A stretch of 64,000 bases of DNA, taken from NCBI GenBank assembly GCA_002395065.1, contig DGVS01000002.1:1-64000 (forward strand), read 5' to 3'. The notes beneath the pieces were generated by a model, which saw only the letters and a program-made list of their open reading frames with translations, had not been told where the DNA came from and made no database searches. Below, piece after piece: positions 43,822 to 52,499 of the stretch; within the stretch, counting starts at the first letter, position 1; each line of letters starts with the position of its first letter. The DNA is from Caryophanales bacterium UBA4278. GTDB lineage: Bacteria > Bacillota_I > Bacilli_A > RFN20 > CAG-826. The translations under genes and the position numbers were made by a program.

Positions 43822-44611
43822 GTTTTTTCTCTCCAAATACTTTTATAGGGAAGATTTCTCGACATTTTTTGGTGGATTCATCAATATCAAGAACAACAGC
43901 ATTAATCATTTGCTGTCCATTTACATCGATTTCAAACTTTGACTTATTGCCGAATAATGTCTTATTCATCACAGAGTGCTTTTCAAAACCAAGTACACCA
44001 TTAGCATCTCCACACATTCCAACATCACAAATAAATCCGGTTCCATTTTCAAGAATTTTCGCATCATTTGTTTGGACATGTGTATGCGTGCCGATAACTG
44101 CGCTCACTACACCATCAAAGGCATAACTAAACGCAATCTTTTCACTGGTTACTTCAGCGTGATAATCCACAATGTGGATTGAATCTTCGTTTTCTAATGA
44201 TTCAATAAGTTGTTTTAACGAGTAATATGGAGAAGAAACTTCCTCTTGCATAAATGCTTCACCAAGGATATTTGTGACCCGAATTTGAACTCCGTGTACA
44301 TCAAATAAAACACTTCCTTCTCCACCAATTCTTTTGGAGAGATTGAGTGGTCGAACAAGGGCCGTCGCATCATCAATATAATCAAGGATTTGATCCTTGC
44401 TCATATAGTGATTACCCAAAGTAATACAATCAACACCACCATCGATTAATTCAAGGTAATGTCGTTCAATTAAACCTTTGCCATGCGTAGCGTTTTCTCC
44501 GTTAGCAATGACAAAATCAATTTGGTATTTCTTAACTAGTTTTTCGAGGTTAGTTAAAACAGCCTTGCGGCCGACTTCGCCAACAATATCTCCAAAGAAA
44601 AGGATTCTCAT
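43814..44611 (-). CDS. ymdB: YmdB metallophosphoesterase (cyclic nucleotide phosphodiesterase family)
   Basis: The protein has 265 aa and is cytoplasmic. Metal-site motifs are FGDIVGEVGRKA, NGENATHGKG, LGNHYMSKD, DYHAEVTSEK and GTHTHVQTND. In Bacillus YmdB hydrolyses cAMP in vitro and influences biofilm and motility decisions; it is encoded next to rny there too. Only 3 nt separate it from the rny stop and there is no Shine-Dalgarno, so translation is probably coupled. Confidence 0.92.
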   Translation of the reverse strand: MRILFFGDIVGEVGRKAVLTNLEKLVKKYQIDFVIANGENATHGKGLIERHYLELIDGGVDCITLGNHYMSKDQILDYIDDATALVRPLNLSKRIGGEGSVLFDVHGVQIRVTNILGEAFMQEEVSSPYYSLKQLIESLENEDSIHIVDYHAEVTSEKIAFSYAFDGVVSAVIGTHTHVQTNDAKILENGTGFICDVGMCGDANGVLGFEKHSVMNKTLFGNKSKFEIDVNGQQMINAVVLDIDESTKKCREIFPIKVFGEKKHG

Positions 44612-44614
44612 AAA

Positions 44615-46177
44615 TTATTTTGCTGTCTCAACAGCACGATACTCACGAATGACTTGGACTTTAATTTGTCCTGGATAAGTCATCTCGTTTTCAATCTTTT
44701 CACGAATATCACGAGCCATCTTAAACGCCGTTAAATCATCAACTCTATCTGGAATAACCATGACACGAACTTCACGTCCAGATTGCATCGCGTAACATTG
44801 ATAAACACCGTCAAAACTCTTACAAATGGTTTCGAGTTGTTCAATACGTTTAATATAAGATTCAAGTGTTTCACTACGTGATCCTGGACGAGCTGCGCTA
44901 AGTGTATCTGCAGCTTGAACGAGGTGAGAAATAACAGATGTTTTTGGAACATCATCATGGTGGGATTCAATGGCGTTGATAACGACATCTGGTTCACCAT
45001 ATTTCTTTGCTAAGCGAGCACCGAGTTCAACGTGGCTACCTTCTTGTTCAAAATCCACGGATTTACCAATATCATGGAGAAGACCAGCTCGGCGAGCTAA
45101 ATTGGCATCTAAACCAAGTTCAGAAGCCATAATTCCAGCAAGATAGGCTGTTTCCATAGAATGGTCATAAGCATTTTGTCCATAAGAAGTACGGTATTTG
45201 AGACGTCCAACATAGGTTAAGAGTTCACGATTAATCTTTGGTAAACCAAGTTTAAACGCGGCATCTTCACCAGCCTTTTGAATATCAGCGTCAACTTCCT
45301 CTTGGACTTTGGCGACAACTTCTTCAATACGTCCTGGTTGAATACGTCCATCTTTGATTAATAAATCAAGGGCTTTGGCAGCAACATGACGACGAATTGG
45401 GTTAAAACAGGAAACTGTGATAACTTCCGGAGTATCATCAATAATTAAATCAACTCCTAAGAGTTGTTCGAAAGTACGAATGTTACGACCTTCACGACCG
45501 ATAATGCGGCCTTTCATTTCATCACTTGGAAGAGCAACTGTTGTCACAGTGTGTTCTTGAACTTCCTCTTGTGCGTATTTAGAAATGGCTAAAGCAAGGA
45601 TATTGCGAGCTTTCTTTTCGGCTTCTTCCTTAGCTTCATCTTCTTTATTTTTAATAAAAGAAGCAATTTCTTTCGCACACTTGCTTTCCACACGAGCAAA
45701 GATTTCATCTCTGGCTTCGCTAACAGAAAGTTGAGCGACTTTTTCAAGTTCCGCTAAAATCGAATCGATTTTGCTTTGAAGGAGTGCGTCCTTCTTGTCG
45801 CATTCTTTTAAGCGACGGGTTAATAATTGATTTTTTTCTTCAAGAGCGTTCTCTTTATTGAGCATATTCGCATCACGACGATCAATGTTTGCTTCGCGTT
45901 GGTTAAGTTTATTTTCTAAACCAGCGATTTCTTGTTTACGTTCGCGAATATCTTTTTCCGCTTCTTGTTTCATCTCAGCAATGAGTTGTTTTCCATCAAG
46001 CTGAGCATTTTTCCTAATTTGTTCACCTCTAATTTCGGCATCACGAACAATCTTTTCTGCACTCTTTTCTGCACCTTTTCTTTTAAAGACTGGTACAAAA
46101 TAGAATAGCAAAAGAGCTACTCCGACACCGACAATGAGAGCGATGACAATTAGGAGAATGGCGATAGGGGTTTCCAT
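44615..46177 (-). CDS. rny: Ribonuclease Y
   Basis: The protein has 520 aa. An N-terminal membrane helix (about residues 6-28) is followed by a long coiled coil to about 200, a KH RNA-binding domain ([18 protein letters not shown]), an HD nuclease domain with [10 protein letters not shown], and a C-terminal region. It is the membrane-bound endonuclease that starts mRNA decay in Firmicutes. GGAGGA precedes the ATG. The leader is about 170 nt and holds three hairpins (46204-46349), so post-transcriptional control is plausible. Confidence 0.96.
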   Translation of the reverse strand: METPIAILLIVIALIVGVGVALLLFYFVPVFKRKGAEKSAEKIVRDAEIRGEQIRKNAQLDGKQLIAEMKQEAEKDIRERKQEIAGLENKLNQREANIDRRDANMLNKENALEEKNQLLTRRLKECDKKDALLQSKIDSILAELEKVAQLSVSEARDEIFARVESKCAKEIASFIKNKEDEAKEEAEKKARNILALAISKYAQEEVQEHTVTTVALPSDEMKGRIIGREGRNIRTFEQLLGVDLIIDDTPEVITVSCFNPIRRHVAAKALDLLIKDGRIQPGRIEEVVAKVQEEVDADIQKAGEDAAFKLGLPKINRELLTYVGRLKYRTSYGQNAYDHSMETAYLAGIMASELGLDANLARRAGLLHDIGKSVDFEQEGSHVELGARLAKKYGEPDVVINAIESHHDDVPKTSVISHLVQAADTLSAARPGSRSETLESYIKRIEQLETICKSFDGVYQCYAMQSGREVRVMVIPDRVDDLTAFKMARDIREKIENEMTYPGQIKVQVIREYRAVETAK

Positions 46178-46203
46178 TCTTGTTATCCTCCTAGTATATG
46201 AAG

Positions 46204-46236
46204 ACTAGTTGATTATTTATTAAAATAATCACCAGT
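46204..46236 (-). promoter_or_regulatory. Hairpin in the rny leader, proximal to the start
   Basis: Perfect arms TGATTATTT/AAATAATCA (46210-46231), extended by GACT/AGTC at the base. It lies about 18 nt before the rny ribosome site. Confidence 0.55.
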
Positions 46237-46289
46237 CAATTAATGTGATTATTACCGAACAACTTTAAGATATAAATTATCTATATTAA

Positions 46290-46303
46290 TCGGCTAGAGC
46301 CGA
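46290..46303 (-). promoter_or_regulatory. Hairpin in the rny leader, middle
   Basis: The 14-bp palindrome TCGGCTAGAGCCGA is within the same untranslated leader. Confidence 0.45.
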
Positions 46304-46327
46304 ATATAAATTGATATATGGTAATAA

Positions 46328-46361
46328 GTATCTTCCATTAGAAAGATACAATCGCATTATA
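46328..46361 (-). promoter_or_regulatory. rny -10 box and 5'-terminal hairpin
   Basis: On the minus strand TATAAT (46356-46361) predicts a start near 46349. The stem GTATCTT/AAGATAC (46328-46349) would then begin at the very 5' end, which often protects mRNA from decay. No clear -35 was seen. Confidence 0.5.
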
Positions 46362-46387
46362 GCAGTTTAGTAAAAAAAATTAAACAA

Positions 46388-46413
46388 TAAAAAGCCCTTC
46401 ACCAAGGAAGGGC
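46388..46413 (-). terminator. Terminator of recA
   Basis: GCCCTTC-N6-GAAGGGC is followed on the minus strand by TTTTT, 8 nt after the recA stop. Confidence 0.9.
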
Positions 46414-46420
46414 CACAGTT

Positions 46421-47416
46421 TTATTGGGCAATTTGAGTTTTAATTTTCTCAGTTAACTCTTTTTTAAGTTCAGGGTGTTCTTCTAAATAGACTTTTCCGT
46501 TTTCTCGTCCATTCGCAATTCTGTTTCCTTCGTATTCATACCAGGAACCAATTCGTTTTAGAACACCAAGTTCGACACCAACATCAAGAATTTCACCAGT
46601 TTGGGAAATGCCTTTTCCATAGATGATATCGACTTTACAAGACTTAAATGGTGGGGCAACTTTGTTCTTCACAATCTTCACATTGACGGTGTTACCGACA
46701 ATATCGCTTCCATCTTTAATTGCTTCAGTACGTCGAATATCAATACGAATTGATGAATAGAACTTTAACGCACGTCCACCTGTTGTCGTTTCAGGATTAC
46801 CGTAGATCACACCAACTTTTTCACGTAACTGATTGATAAAGATTACCGTACATTCGTGTTGGTTTAAAATTGCTGTAATCTTACGTAATGCTTTTGACAT
46901 CAAACGAGCTTGTGCGCCAACTGTTTGATCACCCATTTCACCTTCAAGCTCAGCTTGAGGAACTAATGCGGCGACAGAGTCCACGACAATCATGTCAAAA
47001 GCATCCGATTGGGCAAGCATCTCAACAATCTCTAAAGCTTGTTCTCCAGAGTCTGGTTGAGAAAGAATTAAATCATCAATATTTACGCCTAGATTTTTGG
47101 CATAGTTTGGATCAATCGCATGTTCAGCATCAACAAAGGCAGCTTGTCCGCCGAGTTTTTGACATTCACTAATCGCATGTAACGCTAAAGTTGTTTTACC
47201 AGAACTTTCCGGGCCAAAGATTTCGATAATACGACCTCTTGGATATCCGCCGACACCAAGAGCCCGATCAATTAATAATGAACCGGAAGGAATGACGTTC
47301 ATGTCGACTTTTGGACGGTCACCAAGTTTCATAATGGTGCCTTTACCAAAAGTTTTTTCCACTAGTCGAAGTGCTTCATCAAGCGTATTAACTGTGTTGT
47401 CTTTTTCTTTTTTCAT
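46421..47416 (-). CDS. recA: Recombinase RecA
   Basis: The protein has 331 aa. Walker A is GPESSGKTT (residues 69-77), [13 protein letters not shown] and [19 protein letters not shown] follow, and [21 protein letters not shown] covers the DNA-binding loop. It forms filaments on single-stranded DNA for strand exchange and LexA cleavage. The C-terminal tail is short, ending in [17 protein letters not shown] precedes the ATG. The order pgsA-cinA-recA-rny-ymdB matches Bacillus. Confidence 0.97.
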   Translation of the reverse strand: MKKEKDNTVNTLDEALRLVEKTFGKGTIMKLGDRPKVDMNVIPSGSLLIDRALGVGGYPRGRIIEIFGPESSGKTTLALHAISECQKLGGQAAFVDAEHAIDPNYAKNLGVNIDDLILSQPDSGEQALEIVEMLAQSDAFDMIVVDSVAALVPQAELEGEMGDQTVGAQARLMSKALRKITAILNQHECTVIFINQLREKVGVIYGNPETTTGGRALKFYSSIRIDIRRTEAIKDGSDIVGNTVNVKIVKNKVAPPFKSCKVDIIYGKGISQTGEILDVGVELGVLKRIGSWYEYEGNRIANGRENGKVYLEEHPELKKELTEKIKTQIAQ

Positions 47417-47479
47417 GACACTTTCCTCCTTTCACTATTCTTTATCGAGTTTTTTTGACCAAATTTTTCAAAAACTTTT

Positions 47480-47938
47480 TTATTTTAGTATTTCGAGTAG
47501 TTTTTCTTGCATAGCAAGAACTGCATCTTTACGAATTTTATTACGATTCCCACGAAAATCGAGTTCAAACACGAATTTCTTGTCTTTTAAAGCAATTCCG
47601 ACAAAAGTTTTGCCCACTGGTTGACCACCTGGTTCGGCTGTTGGGCCGGCGTTTCCAGTAACGGAAACACAAACATCCACACCAAGAACTTTTTGTCCTT
47701 TTGTCGCCATTTCGCCAGCAACTTCTTTGGAAACAACCCCAAAATAATTAATAAGGTTTTCTTCAATACCAAGAAGCTTGACTTTTTCTTCCACGGCATA
47801 AGTAACTAAACCGCCTTTAAACACTTTACTTGCGCCTGGAGTTTTTACAAATGTTGATGCAAATAAACCAGCAGTCATCGATTCGACACTGCCAAGGCTA
47901 TAACCTTTTTCTAGTAGTTGATTAAAAAGAGCTTTCAT
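47480..47938 (-). CDS. cinA: CinA C-terminal domain protein (nicotinamide-nucleotide amidase)
   Basis: The protein has 152 aa, only the CinA amidase (PncC) domain; the N-terminal MoeA-like half of full CinA is absent. LGSVESMTAGLFAS, FKGGLVTYAVEEK and VSVTGNAGPTAEPGGQPVGK are the domain motifs. It deamidates NMN, recycling it in NAD metabolism. The ATG directly follows the pgsA stop with no ribosome site, so it is coupled. Confidence 0.9.
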   Translation of the reverse strand: MKALFNQLLEKGYSLGSVESMTAGLFASTFVKTPGASKVFKGGLVTYAVEEKVKLLGIEENLINYFGVVSKEVAGEMATKGQKVLGVDVCVSVTGNAGPTAEPGGQPVGKTFVGIALKDKKFVFELDFRGNRNKIRKDAVLAMQEKLLEILK

Positions 47939-48574
47939 CTATTTGAAGACACGACGGTTTTGCACAACGTAAATTACGCCTGAAACTACGGACATAATTG
48001 TGGCGATATAGAAACAAATATTGGAGATTTGCAGGGCTTGTGGCCAGCTAGAATCAAAATAAGACCATGGCCAATCATTAAGTAAAAGCATTGGAATAGC
48101 AACCATTTGGAAGACTGTTTTGAGTTTTCCATAAATGTTTGCTGCAATGACAATATTTTTACGAACAGCAATTAGCCTAAGACCATCAACAACTAGATCT
48201 CTTCCGATCATAATAACAACGCAGAAAAGTAAAACTGTTAGCATCAGAGGATCACGACGTTGTTCAAGAGCATAAGCTTGTGGGACCAAAAGGAAAATCA
48301 TGATGCCATCATTGAGGAGTTTATCCGCAATTGGATCAAGGAATTTTCCGAAGTCCGAAACAAGGTTATATTTACGAGCAATTTTGCCATCAAACATGTC
48401 TGTTAATGCAGCCACAATAAAGATGACACAAATCACTAAATATACAGGATTTACAGGTGAATTTCCGATTGAAGCAACTCTAAAATTAGGGATACATGCC
48501 AAAACAAGAATGCCAATAATCATCACCACAATTAAGGCAATTCGACTAATAGTAATTTTGTTTGGTAAATTCAT
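47939..48574 (-). CDS. pgsA: CDP-diacylglycerol-glycerol-3-phosphate 3-phosphatidyltransferase
   Basis: The protein has 211 aa, a membrane enzyme with about five to six helices. The CDP-alcohol phosphotransferase motif is in DMFDGKIARKYNLVSDFGKFLD, with all four Asp in place. It makes phosphatidylglycerol-phosphate, the committed step to phosphatidylglycerol and thus the lipid donor for the lipoproteins here. AAGGAG precedes the ATG. It starts 16 nt after the end of rnpB. Confidence 0.94.
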   Translation of the reverse strand: MNLPNKITISRIALIVVMIIGILVLACIPNFRVASIGNSPVNPVYLVICVIFIVAALTDMFDGKIARKYNLVSDFGKFLDPIADKLLNDGIMIFLLVPQAYALEQRRDPLMLTVLLFCVVIMIGRDLVVDGLRLIAVRKNIVIAANIYGKLKTVFQMVAIPMLLLNDWPWSYFDSSWPQALQISNICFYIATIMSVVSGVIYVVQNRRVFK

Positions 48575-48590
48575 AGTTTCTCCTTAGTGA

Positions 48591-48932
48591 GTATCCGACC
48601 CTGTAAGCCATGTTCTGTCTAGGATAATAATTTATCTACACCGAAGTGTGCTTCGAACAATTCAGTTCTTGTTCGCTGCCTCCCCTACCAAAATTTGGGT
48701 TTCTCGCTTGTGGGGTTTACCAACGTTTCACTCCAACATTTCTGTTGGCTTCGTCACTGTGGCACGTTAAGGAACTCCATCATGACTTTCGTTTTAGACT
48801 TTGTTCCGCCGTTATGCGCTCCCGCATACCTAACGTTATTTTTTCCGTTAGCGCAATCACTACCATCATCACAGATGGTGCGAGCATGGACTTTCCTCTA
48901 CTTTCGCAGCAATTATCCAGGTCGGAAGATAC
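48591..48932 (-). ncRNA. rnpB: RNase P RNA
   Basis: The catalytic RNA that trims tRNA 5' ends, about 342 nt. On the minus strand the 5' part reads GAGGAAAGTCCATGCTCGCAC, the universal P4/J region minus its last base context, and the 3' end has ACAGAACATGGCTTACAGGGT, which closes P4 and P1. P1 pairs GTATC..CGACC with GGTCGGATAC. It starts 1 nt after the gpsB stop, the usual Bacilli neighbour, so it is probably processed from a gpsB-rnpB transcript or has a promoter inside gpsB. The bacillary type B form is expected; I did not fold it in full. Confidence 0.93.
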
Positions 48933-49292
48933 TTAGATTGTTTCTGGATCAACTCCCTTTTTATAAAGGGCTTCTTCAAGTTTGGAGATTCTTTTGAGAA
49001 GAGCAATGTTGTTTTCGTTCACGTTTTGTCCAGGTTTAATGCCTGAATATTTGTTTTTCACGGAAGCAACTTCCATCTCTCGCTCACGAATCTTATCTTT
49101 GAGATTTTGGATTTCACTTTCGAGCTTACGAATATAAGTTCGAGAATCATTGTAATATTTTTCGTAAAACTTTAGGTCCTCAATGATTTGGTCAAGAACC
49201 TTATCAACTTCTAGGGCATCATAACCTTTATGATCAGGTTCAAACTTCACATCAAGAAGAGATTTTGAAGAATAATTCAATGTATGAGCCAT
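48933..49292 (-). CDS. gpsB: Cell-division protein GpsB (DivIVA-like)
   Basis: The protein has 119 aa. The N-terminal about 65 residues are a DivIVA/GpsB domain (DVKFEPDHKGYDALEVDKVLDQI), a membrane-binding dimeric coiled coil. A second coiled coil lies at about 55-110. GpsB links cell-wall synthases to the division site. I chose the ATG at 49292 with GAGG upstream and TATAAT about 30 nt before it; an earlier in-frame ATG at 49337 lies in or before the promoter. rnpB follows at once. Confidence 0.88.
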   Translation of the reverse strand: MAHTLNYSSKSLLDVKFEPDHKGYDALEVDKVLDQIIEDLKFYEKYYNDSRTYIRKLESEIQNLKDKIREREMEVASVKNKYSGIKPGQNVNENNIALLKRISKLEEALYKKGVDPETI

Positions 49293-49370
49293 AAAAACCT
49301 CGGTTTTAATTATATTAAAGGAGTAATTTCTTTTCAATTTGTTTTTGTTTTAATTAACAAAACTTTTTGC

Positions 49371-49376
49371 TACAAT
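49371..49376 (+). promoter_or_regulatory. -10 box of the exonuclease gene, leaderless arrangement
   Basis: TACAAT lies 8 nt before the GTG start at 49385. No Shine-Dalgarno is present. Confidence 0.45.
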
Positions 49377-49384
49377 ACCAAATT

Positions 49385-50110
49385 GTGAAAGCACTAGACA
49401 AAATTCTTCAAAAACGAAAAACTCTTTGCTTCCTCGATTTAGAGGGAACTCAGTTTTCACATGAAATGATTGCTGTCGGTGTTGTTAAAGTTGACCTTCG
49501 TAAAGACCATTCGGTCAAACGCATTTACAAAGGCTACTACACTTTGGTGAAACCAAAAAATAGAATTGGTAAGGTTGTTACTGATCTAACAGGCATTACA
49601 GAAGCACAAGTAAAAAAAGATGGGATTAGCTTCCGTAAGGCGGTTGAAAACATTAAGCGTTATATGGGAAGAAGTTTTACGAAATGTCTCTTTGTGACAT
49701 TCGGAAACCACGACCAACGCATTATGGCGCAATCGCTCGCCTACAATATGGACGTGAATAAGGAAGACGTCCAGTTTATGATCAAACATAGTTTCGACTT
49801 TGCTGAATTCATGTCTCAATACGTTAGAGACGAAAATGGCAACACATTGTCGCTTGCCAACATGCTCAAAGTGTTTGATATCAACTTTAAAGGTCAGCAA
49901 CATAACGCACTTGCTGACACACTTAATCTCGTCTACTTATATGACGCGATGATTAAACATCGAGACATTTTGTCTCGCGAATATCGTAAGGTTCTTGGAC
50001 AGATGAGACATCTTCCAGAACCAGTCCATCAGCTCATTCTTCAATTGTTAGAAGAAAAATCCGTTTCCCCAATAGACTTTTCGAAAATGATTGAGGATGC
50101 GCTAAAATGA
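49385..50110 (+). CDS. DEDDh 3'-5' exonuclease (DnaQ-like)
   Basis: The protein has 241 aa and is cytoplasmic. The exonuclease acidic motifs are FLDLEGTQF (Asp18, Glu20), VTFGNHDQRIM (Exo II) and HNALADT (His173, Asp178). It resembles the KapD/ERI-1-type single-domain exonucleases. Substrate could be DNA repair intermediates or RNA. I chose the GTG at 49385: the longer TTG start at 49367 lies upstream of the -10 box and could not be transcribed from it. recU overlaps its end by 4 nt (ATGA). Confidence 0.85.
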   Translation: MKALDKILQKRKTLCFLDLEGTQFSHEMIAVGVVKVDLRKDHSVKRIYKGYYTLVKPKNRIGKVVTDLTGITEAQVKKDGISFRKAVENIKRYMGRSFTKCLFVTFGNHDQRIMAQSLAYNMDVNKEDVQFMIKHSFDFAEFMSQYVRDENGNTLSLANMLKVFDINFKGQQHNALADTLNLVYLYDAMIKHRDILSREYRKVLGQMRHLPEPVHQLILQLLEEKSVSPIDFSKMIEDALK

Positions 50111-50700
50111 TCAAATATTCCAACGGTTTAACTTACAAAAAATCAAAAACTAAACTTTCAAGCAACAAAGTTGCTTTTTCTTTTTCCTCTGCAAATCGAG
50201 GAATGAATCTTGAAGAAGATATTATTCAATCGAATGAATACTACCTTCGAAATAAGATGGCGTTAATTTATAAACGCCCAACACCAATCCAAGTTGTTAA
50301 GGTTGATTACCAAAAAAGTCCAAAAATAACTGAGGCATACTTTTCTGAAAAATCGACTACTGACTTTAACGGAGTTTACCAAGGCCGCTACATCGATATC
50401 GAAGCCAAATCAACTCACAGTAAATCTTCTTTCCCATTAAGCAATATCACTAAGAAACAATTTGAACACCTAGAAAATGTTATTGAACAAGGAGGACTTG
50501 CTTTCTTCATTATTGAATTTGTGAAACACGCAAAAACTTATATTGTTGAAGCTAGACAAATTATCGATTTCAAAAACAACGAAGAAAGAAAGTCCATTCC
50601 ATTTGCTCAATTTGAGGAGATTGGAAGGGAAATAAAAAGAGGCTTTTCGCCTCGTTTAGATTACTTGCCTTTTGTTGATGAAATCCACCGCAATTCGTAG
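50107..50700 (+). CDS. recU: Holliday-junction resolvase RecU
   Basis: The protein has 197 aa. SANRGMNLEEDI begins the fold; STTDFNGVYQGRYIDIEAKSTHSK holds the catalytic Asp, Glu and Lys of the RecU nuclease, and FPLSNITKKQFEHLENV and GGLAFFIIEF follow. RecU cuts Holliday junctions in Firmicutes in place of RuvC. GAGG precedes the ATG within the exonuclease gene. It is convergent with the dnaD-like gene; only a repeat copy separates them. Confidence 0.94.
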   Translation: MIKYSNGLTYKKSKTKLSSNKVAFSFSSANRGMNLEEDIIQSNEYYLRNKMALIYKRPTPIQVVKVDYQKSPKITEAYFSEKSTTDFNGVYQGRYIDIEAKSTHSKSSFPLSNITKKQFEHLENVIEQGGLAFFIIEFVKHAKTYIVEARQIIDFKNNEERKSIPFAQFEEIGREIKRGFSPRLDYLPFVDEIHRNS

Positions 50701-50707
50701 CAATTTC

Positions 50708-50723
50708 ACCAGCAATTCTTGGT
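50708..50723. repeat. Dispersed near-palindromic repeat, copy 9 (between recU and dnaD-like gene)
   Basis: ACCAGCAATTCTTGGT followed by TAAA. A degenerate second copy (ACCGCAATTCGTAG, 50687-50700) ends at the recU stop 7 nt to the left, so two elements are in tandem and fill the gap. Confidence 0.65.
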
Positions 50724-50730
50724 TAAATGA

Positions 50731-51378
50731 TTAATTGTTGATCCACTTTGTCTTAGCAATTTTCATTGCTTTTTCAATGTCTTCATCCCAGTCTTTGTTG
50801 TTGCCAGTAACGCCATTATTTTCTAAGTCTTTTTTGGCTTTCCATTGGAACAAAACGCGATCAATTTCTGGGAAGGTTTTTTTACCCTTAGACAAACATT
50901 CACGCAATGCTTCAACAATCTCTTCTTCAGGAATATCTTGGGAGATCCATTCGCCAATCATGTTTGCTTCGATTGGAAGAAGTTGACGACCAAGTTGGGT
51001 TTCATAAACTTCTTTAAGTCTTTTAAACTCTTTTAATTTTTCGGCATTACGAGAAATAGCGTTTTCTTTTACTAACGCATCTTCGAATGCTTCATAGAGT
51101 TTCTTACGAAGAGGTTTTAATGAGATTTTTGTTTTTCTTCCGGTTTCTAATGTAATAAAACCACGAGACATTAAAGAAACATATAAAGTGTCTAGTTCTT
51201 TTGCGCTTAGATTCATTTTCGTCGCAATTAAATCTGGAGTGACTAAATAGTTTTTTTGTCCAAGAAGATGATCAAGCATGAGCAAAACAGCGAGTTCGTT
51301 TTCTTTAATTCCGAGCTTCTTATAATATTCGAGTAAGAGATATCGGAAGTCTAATGCTTCCATTTGTTCGCCTGACAT
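50731..51378 (-). CDS. dnaD: DnaD-like replication protein
   Basis: The protein has 215 aa. The N-terminal winged helix (LAVLLMLDHLLGQKNYLVTPDLIATKMNLS) and the C-terminal DnaB_2/DDBH2 domain (GRQLLPIEANMIGEWISQDIPEEEIVEAL, then a W in LFQWKAK) match DnaD. DnaD helps load the replicative helicase with DnaA and DnaB/DnaI in Bacilli. AGGGA lies 7 nt before the ATG. Near recU and gpsB as in Bacillus. Confidence 0.88.
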   Translation of the reverse strand: MSGEQMEALDFRYLLLEYYKKLGIKENELAVLLMLDHLLGQKNYLVTPDLIATKMNLSAKELDTLYVSLMSRGFITLETGRKTKISLKPLRKKLYEAFEDALVKENAISRNAEKLKEFKRLKEVYETQLGRQLLPIEANMIGEWISQDIPEEEIVEALRECLSKGKKTFPEIDRVLFQWKAKKDLENNGVTGNNKDWDEDIEKAMKIAKTKWINN

Positions 51379-51434
51379 AAGTGTCCCTAATTTTACTTAT
51401 TTCTTTATAAAAATAAAGAGTAATTTTTTTGAAA

Positions 51435-51464
51435 AGAAAAAATCCCCTGCAAGAATAGGAGATT
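51435..51464 (-). terminator. Terminator after the short cca gene
   Basis: AATCcCCT-N8-AGGaGATT is followed on the minus strand by T6. Confidence 0.7.
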
Positions 51465-51477
51465 TTATGAAATATTT

Positions 51478-52089
51478 TTATTCAATTTCTAACTTATGAA
51501 GTTCTTCAATGACCTTTTGAGGATTAAGTTCCTCTAAGAGGTAATGATATTTTTTTAACGCCGCACCAGTTTCTTTTTCGTATTTGAAACCGAGTTTCTT
51601 TTGGAATCGTTCCGCTCTGAGAATACGAAGCGGATCTTCTTTGATTCGTTTTACTGGATCACCGATGAATCGGAGAACTTTGTTCTCTAAATCGTCTAGT
51701 CCATTACAATAATCGATAACGTTGAATTTTTCATCAATGTAAATCGCATTCACTGTAAAGTCACGACGAACATAATCTTCTTTTAATGATTTAACATAAG
51801 TAACACTGCTTGGATGACGATAATCTAAATATTCACCTTCCACGCGCATAGTCGCGATATCAACTTTAACTTCTTCATCTTTGACACGCACTGTTCCAAA
51901 CTTTGCGAAATGATAATTAGCATCAGGAAGAAACTTCTTCATCTCATCTGGTGTTGCATCTGTGACAAAGTCGTAATCTAAAACATCTTTATCTAAAAGA
52001 TAATCTCTGGTAGTTCCGCCAACCATATAAAGACGAAAACCATTCGCATTAAATAGATCTGCTAACTTCAGAAACGTGTTCTTATTCAT
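51478..52089 (-). CDS. cca: Short class II tRNA nucleotidyltransferase/poly(A) polymerase head domain
   Basis: The protein has 203 aa, half of a normal CCA-adding enzyme (about 400). The head domain is intact: MVGGTTRDYLL nucleotide loop, DYDFVTDATP catalytic Asp pair, RRDFTVNAIYID and the neck with EDPLRILRAERFQKKLGF. The body and tail are missing, but the stop is followed directly by a terminator, so this looks like the true end. It might repair CCA ends or act as a partial nucleotidyltransferase. No Shine-Dalgarno is present: TATAAT lies 7 nt before the ATG, so it is leaderless. Confidence 0.82.
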   Translation of the reverse strand: MNKNTFLKLADLFNANGFRLYMVGGTTRDYLLDKDVLDYDFVTDATPDEMKKFLPDANYHFAKFGTVRVKDEEVKVDIATMRVEGEYLDYRHPSSVTYVKSLKEDYVRRDFTVNAIYIDEKFNVIDYCNGLDDLENKVLRFIGDPVKRIKEDPLRILRAERFQKKLGFKYEKETGAALKKYHYLLEELNPQKVIEELHKLEIE

Positions 52090-52096
52090 ATCAATT

Positions 52097-52102
52097 ATTA
52101 TA
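52097..52102 (-). promoter_or_regulatory. -10 box of cca, leaderless arrangement
   Basis: Perfect TATAAT on the minus strand, exactly 7 nt before the ATG at 52089. A possible -35 TTGTTC is 18 nt upstream. Confidence 0.6.
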
Positions 52103-52132
52103 AATCTTTTTGCCTAATTTGAACAAAGAAAA

Positions 52133-52149
52133 AGATTCCCTGAGGAATC
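52133..52149 (-). terminator. Terminator of the HU gene
   Basis: AGATTCC-N3-GGAATCT is followed on the minus strand by a T-rich tract. Confidence 0.85.
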
Positions 52150-52170
52150 TCTTTTAATAATTAAATGAAC

Positions 52171-52443
52171 TTAATTTAATTTTCCACGAACAATCTTGCT
52201 TGGACGGAATCCAAGAGTGGAGTTCGCTGGAATGGTGATGATTTTACCATCACCTGGGTTTGTTCCACGTCGAGCTTGACGATCTTTTTTATAGAAGACA
52301 CCGAAGTTCGATAATTTCACAACTTCACCTTTTTGAACATTACTTTCAACAATTTCCAAGAATTCATCAATGACCGCGGCCACATCATTACGTGGAAGAT
52401 CTAATTTTTCAGCTAATTCTACGATTAGTTCGGCTTTATTCAT
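52171..52443 (-). CDS. hup: HU-family DNA-binding protein
   Basis: The protein has 90 aa, the standard HU length. MNKAELIVELAEKLDL begins the helical dimer core. GVFYKKDRQARRGTNPGDGK is the beta arm with the HU signature, and TLGFRPSKIVRGKLN ends it. It bends and compacts the chromosome. AAGGAG precedes the ATG. Confidence 0.96.
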   Translation of the reverse strand: MNKAELIVELAEKLDLPRNDVAAVIDEFLEIVESNVQKGEVVKLSNFGVFYKKDRQARRGTNPGDGKIITIPANSTLGFRPSKIVRGKLN

Positions 52444-52499
52444 TTTTTTAATCTCCTTTAAAAGGATGCTCTCATTATATACTGATAGAATATGAATTT

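Noticed and set aside
48646..48997. Plus-strand open frames across 48.65-49.0 kb
   Set aside because: They lie on the antisense strand of the RNase P RNA and have no protein features.
50630..50662. Hairpin GAGGC/GCCTC near the end of recU as a terminator
   Set aside because: It is inside the recU coding sequence about 40 nt before the stop and has only a short T run, so premature termination is unlikely to be its role.
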